Shown here: piece after piece, positions 8,109 through 16,519 of the stretch
Layout of the letters: each line of letters begins with the position of its first letter
Numbering within the stretch: the stretch's first letter is position 1
From: CBDBDZ01 sp965204215
Lineage (GTDB): Bacteria; Pseudomonadota; Gammaproteobacteria; Pseudomonadales; GM7GCV1
Assembly: GCA_965204215.1 (NCBI GenBank)
Contig: CBDBDZ010000013.1
Span: forward strand, 124,001 to 188,000
Reading direction: 5' to 3'
DNA length: 64,000 bases
Translations under genes and position numbers: made by a program
The notes under the pieces: generated by a model
Told to the model about the DNA's origin: nothing
Database searches by the model: none
The model's input: only the letters and a program-made list of their open reading frames with translations

Positions 8109-8573
8109 ATGCGTTTAACCACGCGAGGTCGCTATGCAGTAACGGCAATGTTACACATGGCACTCAACAATCGCAATTCAAACAATACACCATATAGTTT
8201 GGCAGATATTTCTGCTAGCCTGAATATTTCATTATCTTATTTAGAGCAAATATTTAATAGGTTGCGCCGCGCCAATTTGGTACAAAGTTTCCGTGGAGCT
8301 AGCGGTGGATATTTACTGTCGAAAGGCCATACCGATATTACCATTGCACAAATTATTGATGCAGTTGATGAGTCGATTGATGCCACTCATTGTGGTGGTA
8401 AAGGTGATTGCAATCATGGTGAAATGTGTTTGACCCATCACTTATGGGAAGATTTAACTGACCGCATTCGTCAATTTTTGGAAAATATTACCTTGACACA
8501 ACTTATCGAAACCCGAAATATCCCTGCCGCCGCTTTAGCTGACATTGAGCAAATGCTGGAATTTAAAAATTAG
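8109..8573 (+). CDS. iscR: Fe-S cluster regulator IscR
   Basis: Rrf2-family transcription factor, 154 aa. The start is ATG 8109 (MRLTTRGRYAVTAM), the family's invariant opening; the frame is open further upstream but those residues are not conserved. A winged helix fills residues 1-80. The cluster-ligand segment C-x5-C-x5-C (CGGKGDCNHGEMC) is intact, so it should bind a 2Fe-2S cluster and sense Fe-S status. It heads the isc operon, with a matching operator at its promoter. Confidence 0.96.
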   Translation: MRLTTRGRYAVTAMLHMALNNRNSNNTPYSLADISASLNISLSYLEQIFNRLRRANLVQSFRGASGGYLLSKGHTDITIAQIIDAVDESIDATHCGGKGDCNHGEMCLTHHLWEDLTDRIRQFLENITLTQLIETRNIPAAALADIEQMLEFKN

Positions 8574-8595
8574 CTTTTACTACTATACTATTAAT

Positions 8596-9810
8596 ATGAA
8601 CAAACCTATATATCTTGATTACGCTGCAACTTCTCCTGTCGACCCTAGAGTTGCCGAGTCCATGATTCAGTGCTTAACCATGGAAGGTAACTTTGGCAAT
8701 CCTGCTTCGCGTTCTCACCTTTACGGCTGGCAGGCAGAAGAAGCGGTAGAAAATGCTCGTGCTAATGTGGCGGCGTATCTGAATGCGGATTCGCGCGAAA
8801 TTGTATGGACATCAGGTGCAACCGAATCAGACAATTTGGCAATTAAAGGTATTGCCCAGTTTTATCAGAAAAAAGGTAAGCATATTATTACCTCTAAAAT
8901 AGAACACAAGGCAGTATTGGATACCTGCCGACAACTGGAACGCGAAGGCTTTGAAGTCAGTTATCTTGAACCTGATGATAAAGGCATTATTCAACCTGAA
9001 ACTGTCAAAGCTGCGTTGCGTGACGATACTATTTTGGTTTCCATTATGCATGTAAACAACGAGCTGGGCACTGTCAATGATATTGGAGCAATTGGTGCAA
9101 TTTGTCGAGAAAATAAAGTACTGTTTCATGTCGACGCAGCACAAAGTGTTGGTAAAGTAGCCATTGATGTGGACGCTATGAGTATTGATTTAATGTCACT
9201 CTCCGCTCATAAAGGTTACGGGCCTAAAGGTGTTGGTGCGCTATATGTTCGCCGCAAGCCCAGAGTACGGTTAGAAGCACAAATGCACGGTGGCGGCCAT
9301 GAGCGAGGTATGCGCTCTGGTACTTTAGCAACTCACCAAATTGTAGGCATGGGCGAGGCGTTTCGCATTGCTCTTGAAGAGCGAGAGTCTGACAACGAGC
9401 GTTTATTAATGTTGCGTAAACGTCTGGTTGACGGTTTATTTGATATTGAAGAAGTACATTTGAACGGTCATGAAAGCCAGGTAGTTTCTGGCATTATCAA
9501 TATTAGTTTCGCATTTGTTGAAGGTGAATCGCTATTGATGGCACTAAAAGACATGGCTGTATCCTCAGGCTCTGCTTGTACCTCTGCCAGCCTTGAACCT
9601 TCTTATGTGTTGCGTGCTCTTGGGCTTAATGATGAACTGGCCCATAGCTCCATTCGCTTTAGCTTTGGTCGTTTTACCACTGAAGCTGATGTTGATTATG
9701 TCATCGATAAAGTGAAAACAGCAGTCGGTAAACTGAGGGAAATGTCACCATTATGGGATATGTTCAAAGACGGTGTCGATTTAGATAGCGTTGAATGGGC
9801 TACCCACTAA
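8596..9810 (+). CDS. iscS: Cysteine desulfurase IscS
   Basis: PLP enzyme that takes sulfur from cysteine for Fe-S cluster assembly and tRNA thiolation. The start is ATG 8596 (MNKPIYLDYAATSP), giving 404 aa. The PLP lysine is K206 in SLSAHKGYG. The catalytic cysteine is C328 in SGSACTSASLEPSY, on the long mobile loop typical of IscS rather than SufS. It follows iscR by 22 nt. Confidence 0.97.
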   Translation: MNKPIYLDYAATSPVDPRVAESMIQCLTMEGNFGNPASRSHLYGWQAEEAVENARANVAAYLNADSREIVWTSGATESDNLAIKGIAQFYQKKGKHIITSKIEHKAVLDTCRQLEREGFEVSYLEPDDKGIIQPETVKAALRDDTILVSIMHVNNELGTVNDIGAIGAICRENKVLFHVDAAQSVGKVAIDVDAMSIDLMSLSAHKGYGPKGVGALYVRRKPRVRLEAQMHGGGHERGMRSGTLATHQIVGMGEAFRIALEERESDNERLLMLRKRLVDGLFDIEEVHLNGHESQVVSGIINISFAFVEGESLLMALKDMAVSSGSACTSASLEPSYVLRALGLNDELAHSSIRFSFGRFTTEADVDYVIDKVKTAVGKLREMSPLWDMFKDGVDLDSVEWATH

Positions 9811-9844
9811 CTTCAAACTTTAATAACTTACCTAGAGAAATTTT

Positions 9845-10228
9845 ATGGCCTATAACGAAAAAGTCATTGATCATTATGAAAACCCTCGCAATGTTGGCAA
9901 AATGGATGCAAATGCTAGTAATGTCGGAACGGGGATGGTTGGGGCACCAGCTTGCGGCGATGTCATGCGCTTACAAATTCAAGTTAGCGATGAAGGTGTT
10001 ATTAAAGATGCTAAATTCAAAACCTACGGTTGCGGTTCAGCCATTGCTTCCAGTTCATTGTTGACAGAATGGGTAAAAGGCAGAACCATAGATGAAGCCG
10101 AGCAAATTAAAAATACCGACTTGGCGGAAGAACTGGCATTGCCACCAGTTAAAATTCATTGTTCGGTATTGGCTGAAGATGCCATTAAGGCTGCGGTAAA
10201 AGATATTCGACAAAAGCGAAACCAATGA
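9845..10228 (+). CDS. iscU: Fe-S scaffold protein IscU
   Basis: Scaffold for 2Fe-2S and 4Fe-4S assembly, 127 aa. Cluster ligands C37 and D39 (PACGD), C63 (YGCGSAIAS) and H105-C106 (IHCSV) are all present. The LPPVK motif at 99-103 is the recognition site for the chaperone HscA, encoded downstream. Its TGA overlaps the iscA ATG (ATGA). Confidence 0.98.
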   Translation: MAYNEKVIDHYENPRNVGKMDANASNVGTGMVGAPACGDVMRLQIQVSDEGVIKDAKFKTYGCGSAIASSSLLTEWVKGRTIDEAEQIKNTDLAEELALPPVKIHCSVLAEDAIKAAVKDIRQKRNQ

Positions 10229-10545
10229 TTCACTTAACTGACAGTGCAACAGAACATATTTCTCAGCAGTTAACCAGCAGAGGAAAAGGGCTTGGTATTC
10301 GTTTGGGCGTACGCTCATCTGGTTGTTCCGGGCTTTCTTACGTATTAGAGTTTGTGGATCAACTTTCTGAGGATGATGAAGAGTTTGAACAACAAGGGTT
10401 TTCATTAGTGGTTGATAAAAAAAGTCTGGTTTATCTCGATGGCACTGAATTGGATTTAGTTACCGAAGGATTGAATTCCGGATTGCAATTTAAGAATCCG
10501 AACGTATCTGGTGAATGTGGCTGTGGTGAAAGTTTTAGCGTATAA
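10225..10545 (+). CDS. iscA: Fe-S carrier protein IscA
   Basis: A-type carrier, 106 aa. The three conserved cysteines are C34 (SSGCSG) and C98/C100 (CGCGESF). It transfers clusters or iron to apo-targets. It is translationally coupled to iscU by a 4-nt overlap and followed by hscB after 2 nt. Confidence 0.96.
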   Translation: MIHLTDSATEHISQQLTSRGKGLGIRLGVRSSGCSGLSYVLEFVDQLSEDDEEFEQQGFSLVVDKKSLVYLDGTELDLVTEGLNSGLQFKNPNVSGECGCGESFSV

Positions 10546-10547
10546 TT

Positions 10548-11054
10548 TTGAATAACTATTTTCAATTATTAGGTCTACCACAAGACTTTTTTATAGATCA
10601 AAAGCAGCTGCAACAAAATTATCTAATTCAACAAGGATTAACACATCCTGATCGCTTTGTTAATGCTAACGCTCAAGAACAGCGTATTGCAGTACAGAGG
10701 AATGCATTAGTTAACGAAGCTTATAATACGCTTAAAGACCCGATTAAACGTGCAGTTTACATGCAATCACTGTGTAGCGATATCAATATAGAACAGCACA
10801 CTCACCGCGATATTGAATTTCTACAAAAACAAATTACCTTGCGCGAAGACATAGAAAATGCAGAAACTAACCTGGAAGCAAATAAGCAAATCATCAACGA
10901 AATAAAGCAATCTATTAACATTTGCCTTGAGCAATTTGCAAAAGCATACAATGATGAAGACTTTGACGCCTCACAACTGCAATTAGACAGGGCAATGTTT
11001 TATGCAAAATGTTTAAAGGATATTAACCTGAAAACACAAGTGACAACTATTTAA
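10548..11054 (+). CDS. hscB: Co-chaperone HscB
   Basis: J-type co-chaperone that brings IscU to HscA, 168 aa. The N-terminal J domain has HPD at residues 33-35; the C-terminal three-helix IscU-binding domain follows. The start is TTG (MNNYFQLLGLP), chosen because the family begins at this motif and the iscA stop is only 2 nt upstream. The weak start suggests coupling to iscA. Confidence 0.93.
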   Translation: MNNYFQLLGLPQDFFIDQKQLQQNYLIQQGLTHPDRFVNANAQEQRIAVQRNALVNEAYNTLKDPIKRAVYMQSLCSDINIEQHTHRDIEFLQKQITLREDIENAETNLEANKQIINEIKQSINICLEQFAKAYNDEDFDASQLQLDRAMFYAKCLKDINLKTQVTTI

Positions 11055-11073
11055 AAAGGTTAAGCACTGAACT

Positions 11074-12990
11074 ATGGCATTAATGCAAATTGCAGAACCA
11101 GGACAATCACTTTCACCGCACGAGCAGTCTCAATCAGAGCGAAAGCGTGGTATTGCTGTAGGCATTGATTTAGGCACGACTAACTCGCTAATTGCAGAAG
11201 TTAAAACCATGGACTCTGCCCCCGAATTAACAACCATTGACAATAGTCAGCTTATGCCTTCTGCCGTTTATTATGGTGAAAATGTAAAGCTTGTTGGTAG
11301 TGCGGCACTATCTTATGTTGGTGAAAAAAATTTAATTGTTTCCAGCAAACGTACAATGGGCAAGAATTATAATGAGACAATTGCCAACTATCCCACATTA
11401 AAACACCAATTAGCTGTGCCAAGTAACGGCGATGACTTACTGTTTTATCAAACACAGGTGGGCGCAAAAAGCTCGGTACAGGTAGCTGCTGATATTTTAG
11501 GTTATTTGAAACAACAGCACGAAAAAACATTAAATAACGACACTATTGAAGGCGCTGTTATTACCGTTCCTGCCTATTTTGATGATGCGCAGCGTCAAGC
11601 CACCAAAAACGCAGCAAAGTTAGCGGGTATTAAAGTGTTAAGGCTATTAAACGAACCTACAGCCGCAGCCATCGCCTACGGTATTAATGCCGATGAAGTA
11701 AACCAATCCTCCACTATTGTTATTTATGACTTAGGGGGAGGAACTTTTGACGTGTCCATTTTGCGGATTGAACAAGGTTTATTCCAAGTGCTCTCTACCG
11801 CTGGAGACAGCGCCCTTGGCGGAGATGACATCGACTTGGCTATTGCCAAATGGGTCGTGGAGCAAACAAATGATACTTGGCAGCAACTGTCTCATTCTCG
11901 AACAAGATTGTTATTAGATAAAGCCTGTAACGCGAAGCAACAATTATCTACCCAGTCTAACACAACCATTGCCTGGAATGAACAAAGCATTCAATTAAGC
12001 ACAGAGCAAATGAATGAGTTAATTCAACCTTTTATACAACAAACATTAGCAGTTTGTCAGCAAGCTCTAACGGATGCGAATCTTGACTTAAATACACAAG
12101 ATATTCAACCAATTGACCACGTTATTTTGGTTGGTGGTTCAACGAGAATACCCGCTGTACAAACTGCTGTTGCCGCCTTTTTTAAACAACCTGTAAAAGC
12201 GTCCATAGATCCTGACCAGGTTGTTGCTATAGGTGCTGCGATTCAAGCGGATAAACTAATTGGCAATAAATCTTCTACCAATATGTTGCTGCTCGATGTT
12301 ATTCCGTTATCTTTAGGGATAGAGATAATGGGTGGTTTAACAGAAAAAATTATTCACCGCAACAGTACCATTCCTGTCAGCCGTGCCCAGGAATTTACCA
12401 CAGCTAAAGATGGGCAAAATGCAATGACTATCCACGTGCTTCAAGGTGAACGCGAAAGCGTTGAACACTGCCGCTCTCTTGCACGGTTTCAATTAAAAGG
12501 CATTCCACCTATGGTAGCAGGAAGCGCTCGAATTAAAGTTACCTTTCAGGTAGATGCCGATGGGCTATTGACGGTCGCTGCACGCGAGGAAATTACAGGA
12601 GTACAGACCTTGATTGATGTAAAGCCATCTTTTGGGCTAGATGATACTGCCATCGCTAATATGATTAAAGCTTCTATTGATTATGCAGCCGATGATATTC
12701 ATTTTCGTCAGCAACGTGAACAACAAGTTGAAGCCCAACAATTGATAGATTACTTGCAAAATGCACTTAATACCGATGGCGAAGCATTGCTTAACAATGA
12801 ACAAATAACCCAGTTGCAAAATGGTATTGAAATGCTCTCCCATATCATTGCCGACACCAGTAATGATGCCGATACCATCCGAACCAGCATTCAGCAGCTT
12901 TCAAGCCAATCGGATTGTTTTGCCCAGCTTCGCATGGACAAAAGTATTCAAATAGCCCTTCAGGGGAAAAATTTGACGGATATTTCATAA
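11074..12990 (+). CDS. hscA: Hsp70-type chaperone HscA
   Basis: ATP-dependent chaperone that releases the cluster from IscU, 638 aa. The nucleotide-binding domain starts GIDLGTTNSLIAEV near residue 30; IYDLGGGTFDVSIL and HVILVGGSTRIPAV follow. The substrate-binding domain holds LLLDVIPLSLGIE. A charged N-terminal extension of about 25 residues precedes the ATPase domain, as in other HscA. It follows hscB by 19 nt. Confidence 0.97.
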   Translation: MALMQIAEPGQSLSPHEQSQSERKRGIAVGIDLGTTNSLIAEVKTMDSAPELTTIDNSQLMPSAVYYGENVKLVGSAALSYVGEKNLIVSSKRTMGKNYNETIANYPTLKHQLAVPSNGDDLLFYQTQVGAKSSVQVAADILGYLKQQHEKTLNNDTIEGAVITVPAYFDDAQRQATKNAAKLAGIKVLRLLNEPTAAAIAYGINADEVNQSSTIVIYDLGGGTFDVSILRIEQGLFQVLSTAGDSALGGDDIDLAIAKWVVEQTNDTWQQLSHSRTRLLLDKACNAKQQLSTQSNTTIAWNEQSIQLSTEQMNELIQPFIQQTLAVCQQALTDANLDLNTQDIQPIDHVILVGGSTRIPAVQTAVAAFFKQPVKASIDPDQVVAIGAAIQADKLIGNKSSTNMLLLDVIPLSLGIEIMGGLTEKIIHRNSTIPVSRAQEFTTAKDGQNAMTIHVLQGERESVEHCRSLARFQLKGIPPMVAGSARIKVTFQVDADGLLTVAAREEITGVQTLIDVKPSFGLDDTAIANMIKASIDYAADDIHFRQQREQQVEAQQLIDYLQNALNTDGEALLNNEQITQLQNGIEMLSHIIADTSNDADTIRTSIQQLSSQSDCFAQLRMDKSIQIALQGKNLTDIS

Positions 12991-13007
12991 CCTACCTACA
13001 CAGCACA

Positions 13008-13346
13008 ATGCCTAAAATTGTCTTTTTACCTCACCACGAAATTTGTCCGGAAGGTCAAGTTATTGACGCCGAAGCTGGCGAGAGCATTTGCCAGGCTGCT
13101 CTGCGCAATGGCATAGATATTGAACATGCCTGCGAGATGTCCTGCGCTTGTACTACTTGCCACGTTCATGTCCGCGAAGGTTATTTTAGCCTGGAACCTG
13201 CCGATGAATTAGAAGATGATTACTTGGATAAAGCCTGGGGGCTGGATACCGATTCAAGACTTAGTTGCCAAACAATTGTAGATAAAGAAGATTTAATAGT
13301 TGAAATTCCCAAATATACCATTAATATGGTGTCTGAACGCCATTAA
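13008..13346 (+). CDS. fdx: Isc-type 2Fe-2S ferredoxin
   Basis: Adrenodoxin-type ferredoxin that supplies electrons for Fe-S assembly. The start is ATG 13008 (MPKIVFLPHHEICPEG), giving 112 aa. Cluster ligands are C42, C48, C51 and C87; the extra conserved C46 is also present. It ends the isc operon; no iscX follows. Its TAA lies inside the left end of a reduced R1 hairpin. Confidence 0.96.
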   Translation: MPKIVFLPHHEICPEGQVIDAEAGESICQAALRNGIDIEHACEMSCACTTCHVHVREGYFSLEPADELEDDYLDKAWGLDTDSRLSCQTIVDKEDLIVEIPKYTINMVSERH

Positions 13347-13390
13347 ATCCGGATTACGCAGTAGACTTCTAATGCATAATCCAGGTTAAA
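13343..13390. repeat. R1 repeat reduced to its two ends
   Basis: A 48-nt hairpin in which TCCGGATTACGCAGTAGA pairs with TCTAATGCATAATCCAGG around a CT loop. These are the two ends of R1 with the central 130 bp missing. TTAA stands at both outer edges; the left one includes the fdx stop codon. Confidence 0.75.
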
Positions 13391-13418
13391 TTCTTACTAC
13401 CCTCTGGAGATTTACATT

Positions 13419-13706
13419 ATGCAATTATCTATTAGCGGTCACCACCTCGAAGTTACGGAAGCTATAAACAATTACGTTCAAACCAAATTTTCCAAACTCG
13501 ATAAACACAACAATTCTATCACCAACGCACACGTTATTTTAAGTGTCGAGAAATTAGAGCAAAAAGCCGAAGCCGACATTCACGTAAAGGGAGGAAATAT
13601 TCACGCTGATGCCATTGAAACTGACCTATATGCCGCTATTGATAAAATGGTACACAAACTTGATAAGCAGCTTATTAAGCACAAGGAAAAACATCGCAGT
13701 CATTAG
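13419..13706 (+). CDS. hpf: Short ribosome hibernation promoting factor
   Basis: A 95-aa short-form HPF/YfiA protein that binds the 30S decoding centre and promotes 100S dimers in stationary phase. It has the family pattern MQLSISGHHLEVTEAI near the N-terminus and a basic tail KLDKQLIKHKEKHR. CTGGAGA precedes the ATG. It opens the hpf-ptsN-rapZ-ptsO cluster. rpoN, the usual upstream neighbour, is absent and the isc operon lies there instead. Confidence 0.94.
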   Translation: MQLSISGHHLEVTEAINNYVQTKFSKLDKHNNSITNAHVILSVEKLEQKAEADIHVKGGNIHADAIETDLYAAIDKMVHKLDKQLIKHKEKHRSH

Positions 13707-13709
13707 CCT

Positions 13710-14165
13710 ATGGAACTTGGTTGCTTTTTAAATTCAAACCTTATTTTTCATCGTCTACAAGCGCCTAGCAAGAAACGCCTAATCGAAAAAATCGCTGAAC
13801 GCATCAATCAACAGCACCCCTCACTTGATGGTGATTTAATCTTTGAACGGCTTTTTGCACGCGAACGGCTGGGCAGTACGGCATTAGGTGAAGGCACTGC
13901 TATTCCCCACTGTCGCCTTGAATTAAACGATATACCCACTAAGATTATTGGCGCTTTTGTTACCCTCGAGCAGCCGATTGACTTTGATGCCATAGACCAG
14001 CAACCCGTTGATTTATTTTGTTTTTTGATTGCTATTGGCAAACAGCAACAATTGCACCTTGATGCATTGGCCAGTATTAATAACATTTTTATTGACATCA
14101 ATAAACGCACGCAATTACGTCAGTGTAATAGTGTTGAAGCACTTGTCAAACTTCTCGTTTTATAA
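13710..14165 (+). CDS. ptsN: Nitrogen-PTS enzyme IIA
   Basis: EIIA-Ntr, 151 aa. The phosphorylated histidine is H67 in GTAIPHCRL, preceded by RERLGSTALGEG. It accepts phosphate from NPr (ptsO, downstream) and regulates potassium transport, nitrogen and stress functions through protein contacts. It follows hpf by 3 nt and rapZ by 1 nt, so the cluster is one transcription unit. Confidence 0.96.
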   Translation: MELGCFLNSNLIFHRLQAPSKKRLIEKIAERINQQHPSLDGDLIFERLFARERLGSTALGEGTAIPHCRLELNDIPTKIIGAFVTLEQPIDFDAIDQQPVDLFCFLIAIGKQQQLHLDALASINNIFIDINKRTQLRQCNSVEALVKLLVL

Positions 14166-14166
14166 A

Positions 14167-15024
14167 ATGCAGGTTGTCATTGTTAGCGGATTATCTGGCT
14201 CGGGGAAAAGTGTCGCTTTAGCGGTGCTGGAAGATAATGGCTATAATTGTATTGACAACTTGCCAGTAGCGCTATTGCCAGAGCTGCTTCATCACTTGAA
14301 TAATGAACGTCTTGAACCCAAAGTAGCTGTGGGTATTGACAGTCGTAATTCATCTATTGGGTTGCAATCTATAGAGCGAGTGTTGCAAACCTTAAAGCAG
14401 GAACATATAAGCATTGACGTACTCTTTCTCTATGCTGAGTTGAATATTCTTCGCAAACGCTTTAGCGAGACACGCCGTAAACACCCACTTAGCAATGATA
14501 CGGTTAGCTTAAAAAATGCTTTAATTCAAGAATCAATGCTACTGGAACCCATTATGGATATGGCTAATTACCAAATTGATACCTCAGAGACGTCACTGTA
14601 TGAACTGCGTGATTTAATCAGTCATTATGTTTCTGGAAAGCGCGATGCACTGGTTCAAATTCAATTTGAATCTTTTGGTTTTAAATACGGTACGCCACCC
14701 AATGCTGACTTTGTTTATGATGTTCGTTTCTTACCTAACCCATACTGGGTACCAGAACTTCGGCCATTGACAGGTAAAGACTCGAAAATTATTGACTACT
14801 TCCTGGAGCAACCTGAAGTTAGTCAAACGCTGCAACAGCTGAAACAGACACTGGATTTTTATTTGGAAAATATTGTCAAATCTGACCGAAGTTACGTTAT
14901 TATTGGAATTGGCTGTACTGGCGGCAAACACCGCTCCGTATTTGTCACTGAGGCGTTGTTTAAATATTTTGAAAAAAAATTCTCGTCCGTTCAGATTAAA
15001 CACAGAGAGATAGAGAAAACGTAA
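14167..15024 (+). CDS. rapZ: RNase adapter protein RapZ
   Basis: P-loop protein, 285 aa, that in E. coli binds small RNAs and controls GlmS through RNase E. The start is ATG 14167 (MQVVIVSGLSGSGKS); the frame extends upstream but overlaps ptsN. Walker A is at residues 8-15. The C-terminal domain has the conserved GCTGGKHRSVF. Its stop abuts the GTG of ptsO. Confidence 0.95.
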   Translation: MQVVIVSGLSGSGKSVALAVLEDNGYNCIDNLPVALLPELLHHLNNERLEPKVAVGIDSRNSSIGLQSIERVLQTLKQEHISIDVLFLYAELNILRKRFSETRRKHPLSNDTVSLKNALIQESMLLEPIMDMANYQIDTSETSLYELRDLISHYVSGKRDALVQIQFESFGFKYGTPPNADFVYDVRFLPNPYWVPELRPLTGKDSKIIDYFLEQPEVSQTLQQLKQTLDFYLENIVKSDRSYVIIGIGCTGGKHRSVFVTEALFKYFEKKFSSVQIKHREIEKT

Positions 15025-15294
15025 GTGATTGAAAAACAGATAACCATTATTAATAAGCTGGGGTTACATGCGCGCGCAGCTACCAAACTGGCACAATGTT
15101 GTAATCGCTTTGATTGTTCCGTTAGTATTATTAAAGGTGAAATGGAAATTGATGCGAAGAGCATTATGGCAATTATGTTACTAGCAGCAGGACAAGGTTC
15201 TAAATTGTTATTTAAAGTTGTTGGAGGTGAGGAATTGCAGGCAATGGAAGCTATTGAAGTTCTAATTAACGACTATTTTGGCGAAGGCGAATAA
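15025..15294 (+). CDS. ptsO: Nitrogen-PTS phosphocarrier NPr
   Basis: HPr-like protein, 89 aa, with the active histidine H15 in GLHARAATKLA. It passes phosphate to PtsN. It starts with GTG directly after the rapZ stop (0 nt), so translation is probably coupled. The Ser region (DAKSIMAIMLLAAGQG) is conserved, but no HPr kinase gene is in view. Confidence 0.94.
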   Translation: MIEKQITIINKLGLHARAATKLAQCCNRFDCSVSIIKGEMEIDAKSIMAIMLLAAGQGSKLLFKVVGGEELQAMEAIEVLINDYFGEGE

Positions 15295-15372
15295 CGACAG
15301 TAAAAGCAGTGTTTTATATCACATGAGCTAGCTAGAACCATGGTTTTAACCTAAAATAGTCGGTTATTCGTA

Positions 15373-15550
15373 AACCTAGAGTATGCATTAGAAACTTACT
15401 ACATCCAAAAATGACTTCAAAAATATTAGCTTACTCAAAGAATAATGCTCATTATAACCCCGCTGTGCTTTCACTTGTTTTCTTTGCGCGAGCTGATGTT
15501 TTTATTGCCGCTTTTTCCTTCGTTACAATTTCTAATGCATAAGCTGGGTT
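15373..15550. repeat. R1 repeat, full copy B
   Basis: A 178-bp relative of copy A, with left end AACCTAGAGTATGCATTAG and right end CTAATGCATAAGCTGGGTT. The arms are diverged but still pair: TATTAGC near 15426 faces GCTGATG near 15491. It fills most of the 294-nt gap between ptsO and the response regulator. The rest of the gap shows nothing I can assign. Confidence 0.8.
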
Positions 15551-15588
15551 AAATAACAACTACATCAACATTAATTTGGTTTTAACTC

Positions 15589-15969
15589 ATGTCTGTGATA
15601 CTCCTGATTGAGGATTCTCCCATTGATAAACAACGAGTAGTATCTGGACTGGAACAGGTGGGTTATACCATGTACAGTGTAGATAATGGTCAACAAGGGT
15701 TGAATTATTTAACGAGTTGCAATGAAGACAGCCCAATACCTGATGTTATAATTACTGATATTGTAATGCCTGAAGTCAATGGCTTTCAATTTCTAAGGTC
15801 AATTAAGCAACAGCAACCATTCAATCAAATTCCTGTGATTGTCACTAGCATAAAATCAGAACCTAATGATATTAGCTGGGCAACGCGTCAGGGTGCCAAC
15901 GCTTTCATGGCAAAACCTGTGGATATTGATGAATTAATTATCAAGGTTAGACAAAATCTAAGTAAATGA
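15589..15969 (+). CDS. PilG/PilH-type response regulator
   Basis: A single receiver domain, 126 aa. The acidic pocket is at E8-D9, the phosphorylated aspartate is D57 in IITDIVMPEVNG, the switch T86 and K109 are in FMAKPVD. It has no output domain. It heads the Pil-Chp operon; only one such regulator is present where Pseudomonas has both PilG and PilH, so which it replaces is unclear. The likely role is control of type IV pilus extension and retraction. Confidence 0.85.
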   Translation: MSVILLIEDSPIDKQRVVSGLEQVGYTMYSVDNGQQGLNYLTSCNEDSPIPDVIITDIVMPEVNGFQFLRSIKQQQPFNQIPVIVTSIKSEPNDISWATRQGANAFMAKPVDIDELIIKVRQNLSK

Positions 15970-15970
15970 T

Positions 15971-16483
15971 ATGAGCACAGCTATTTCCACCCCAACGATT
16001 TCAAAAACAACCTCGTCTTCTACCAGAGAGTCAAATGCAAGCGTATTTTTGGGCGTTGAACTCTGTAGTGAAAAAGTGTTAATTCCCATTGATTCTATCA
16101 TCGCCATTATCCCCACTGGAAATTACAACCCCATTCCTCTTACTAAAAATTGGGTACTAGGTATTGCGAATTGGCAAGGTAAATTTGTCACTGCCATTGA
16201 TGTATCTGAGCTGTTTGGAGGCCAGGAACAGTGTTCAAACACTCAAAATCAAATGTTGGTTGTGGAAAGTGAGAATTTTACTTACGGTCTTCTGTTTCAA
16301 ACCATATATGATAAATATCATTTAGGGCACCATCTATGGCAAGATTTTATCCACCCTGCCTGCAAAGGAGTAGTAAGAGGTTACGTGGCTCGGCATGTAC
16401 TTATCGACCAAAAGCCCTGGCATGCTTTAGATTTGCCCAGCTTGTTTGAAAGTCCCAAACTTTATAACCTTCAATTAGGATAA
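15971..16483 (+). CDS. pilI: CheW-like adaptor, PilI type
   Basis: CheW-domain protein, 170 aa, after a low-complexity Ser/Thr N-terminus (residues 1-22). It shows LGVELCSEKVLIPIDSI and WVLGIANWQGKFVTAIDVSELF, the usual CheW strands. It would couple the receptor encoded next to the ChpA-like kinase. It starts 1 nt after the regulator's stop. The assignment as PilI rests mainly on operon position. Confidence 0.82.
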   Translation: MSTAISTPTISKTTSSSTRESNASVFLGVELCSEKVLIPIDSIIAIIPTGNYNPIPLTKNWVLGIANWQGKFVTAIDVSELFGGQEQCSNTQNQMLVVESENFTYGLLFQTIYDKYHLGHHLWQDFIHPACKGVVRGYVARHVLIDQKPWHALDLPSLFESPKLYNLQLG

Positions 16484-16519
16484 TACTATGCACGCAACAA
16501 CTGATAATACAATCACAAA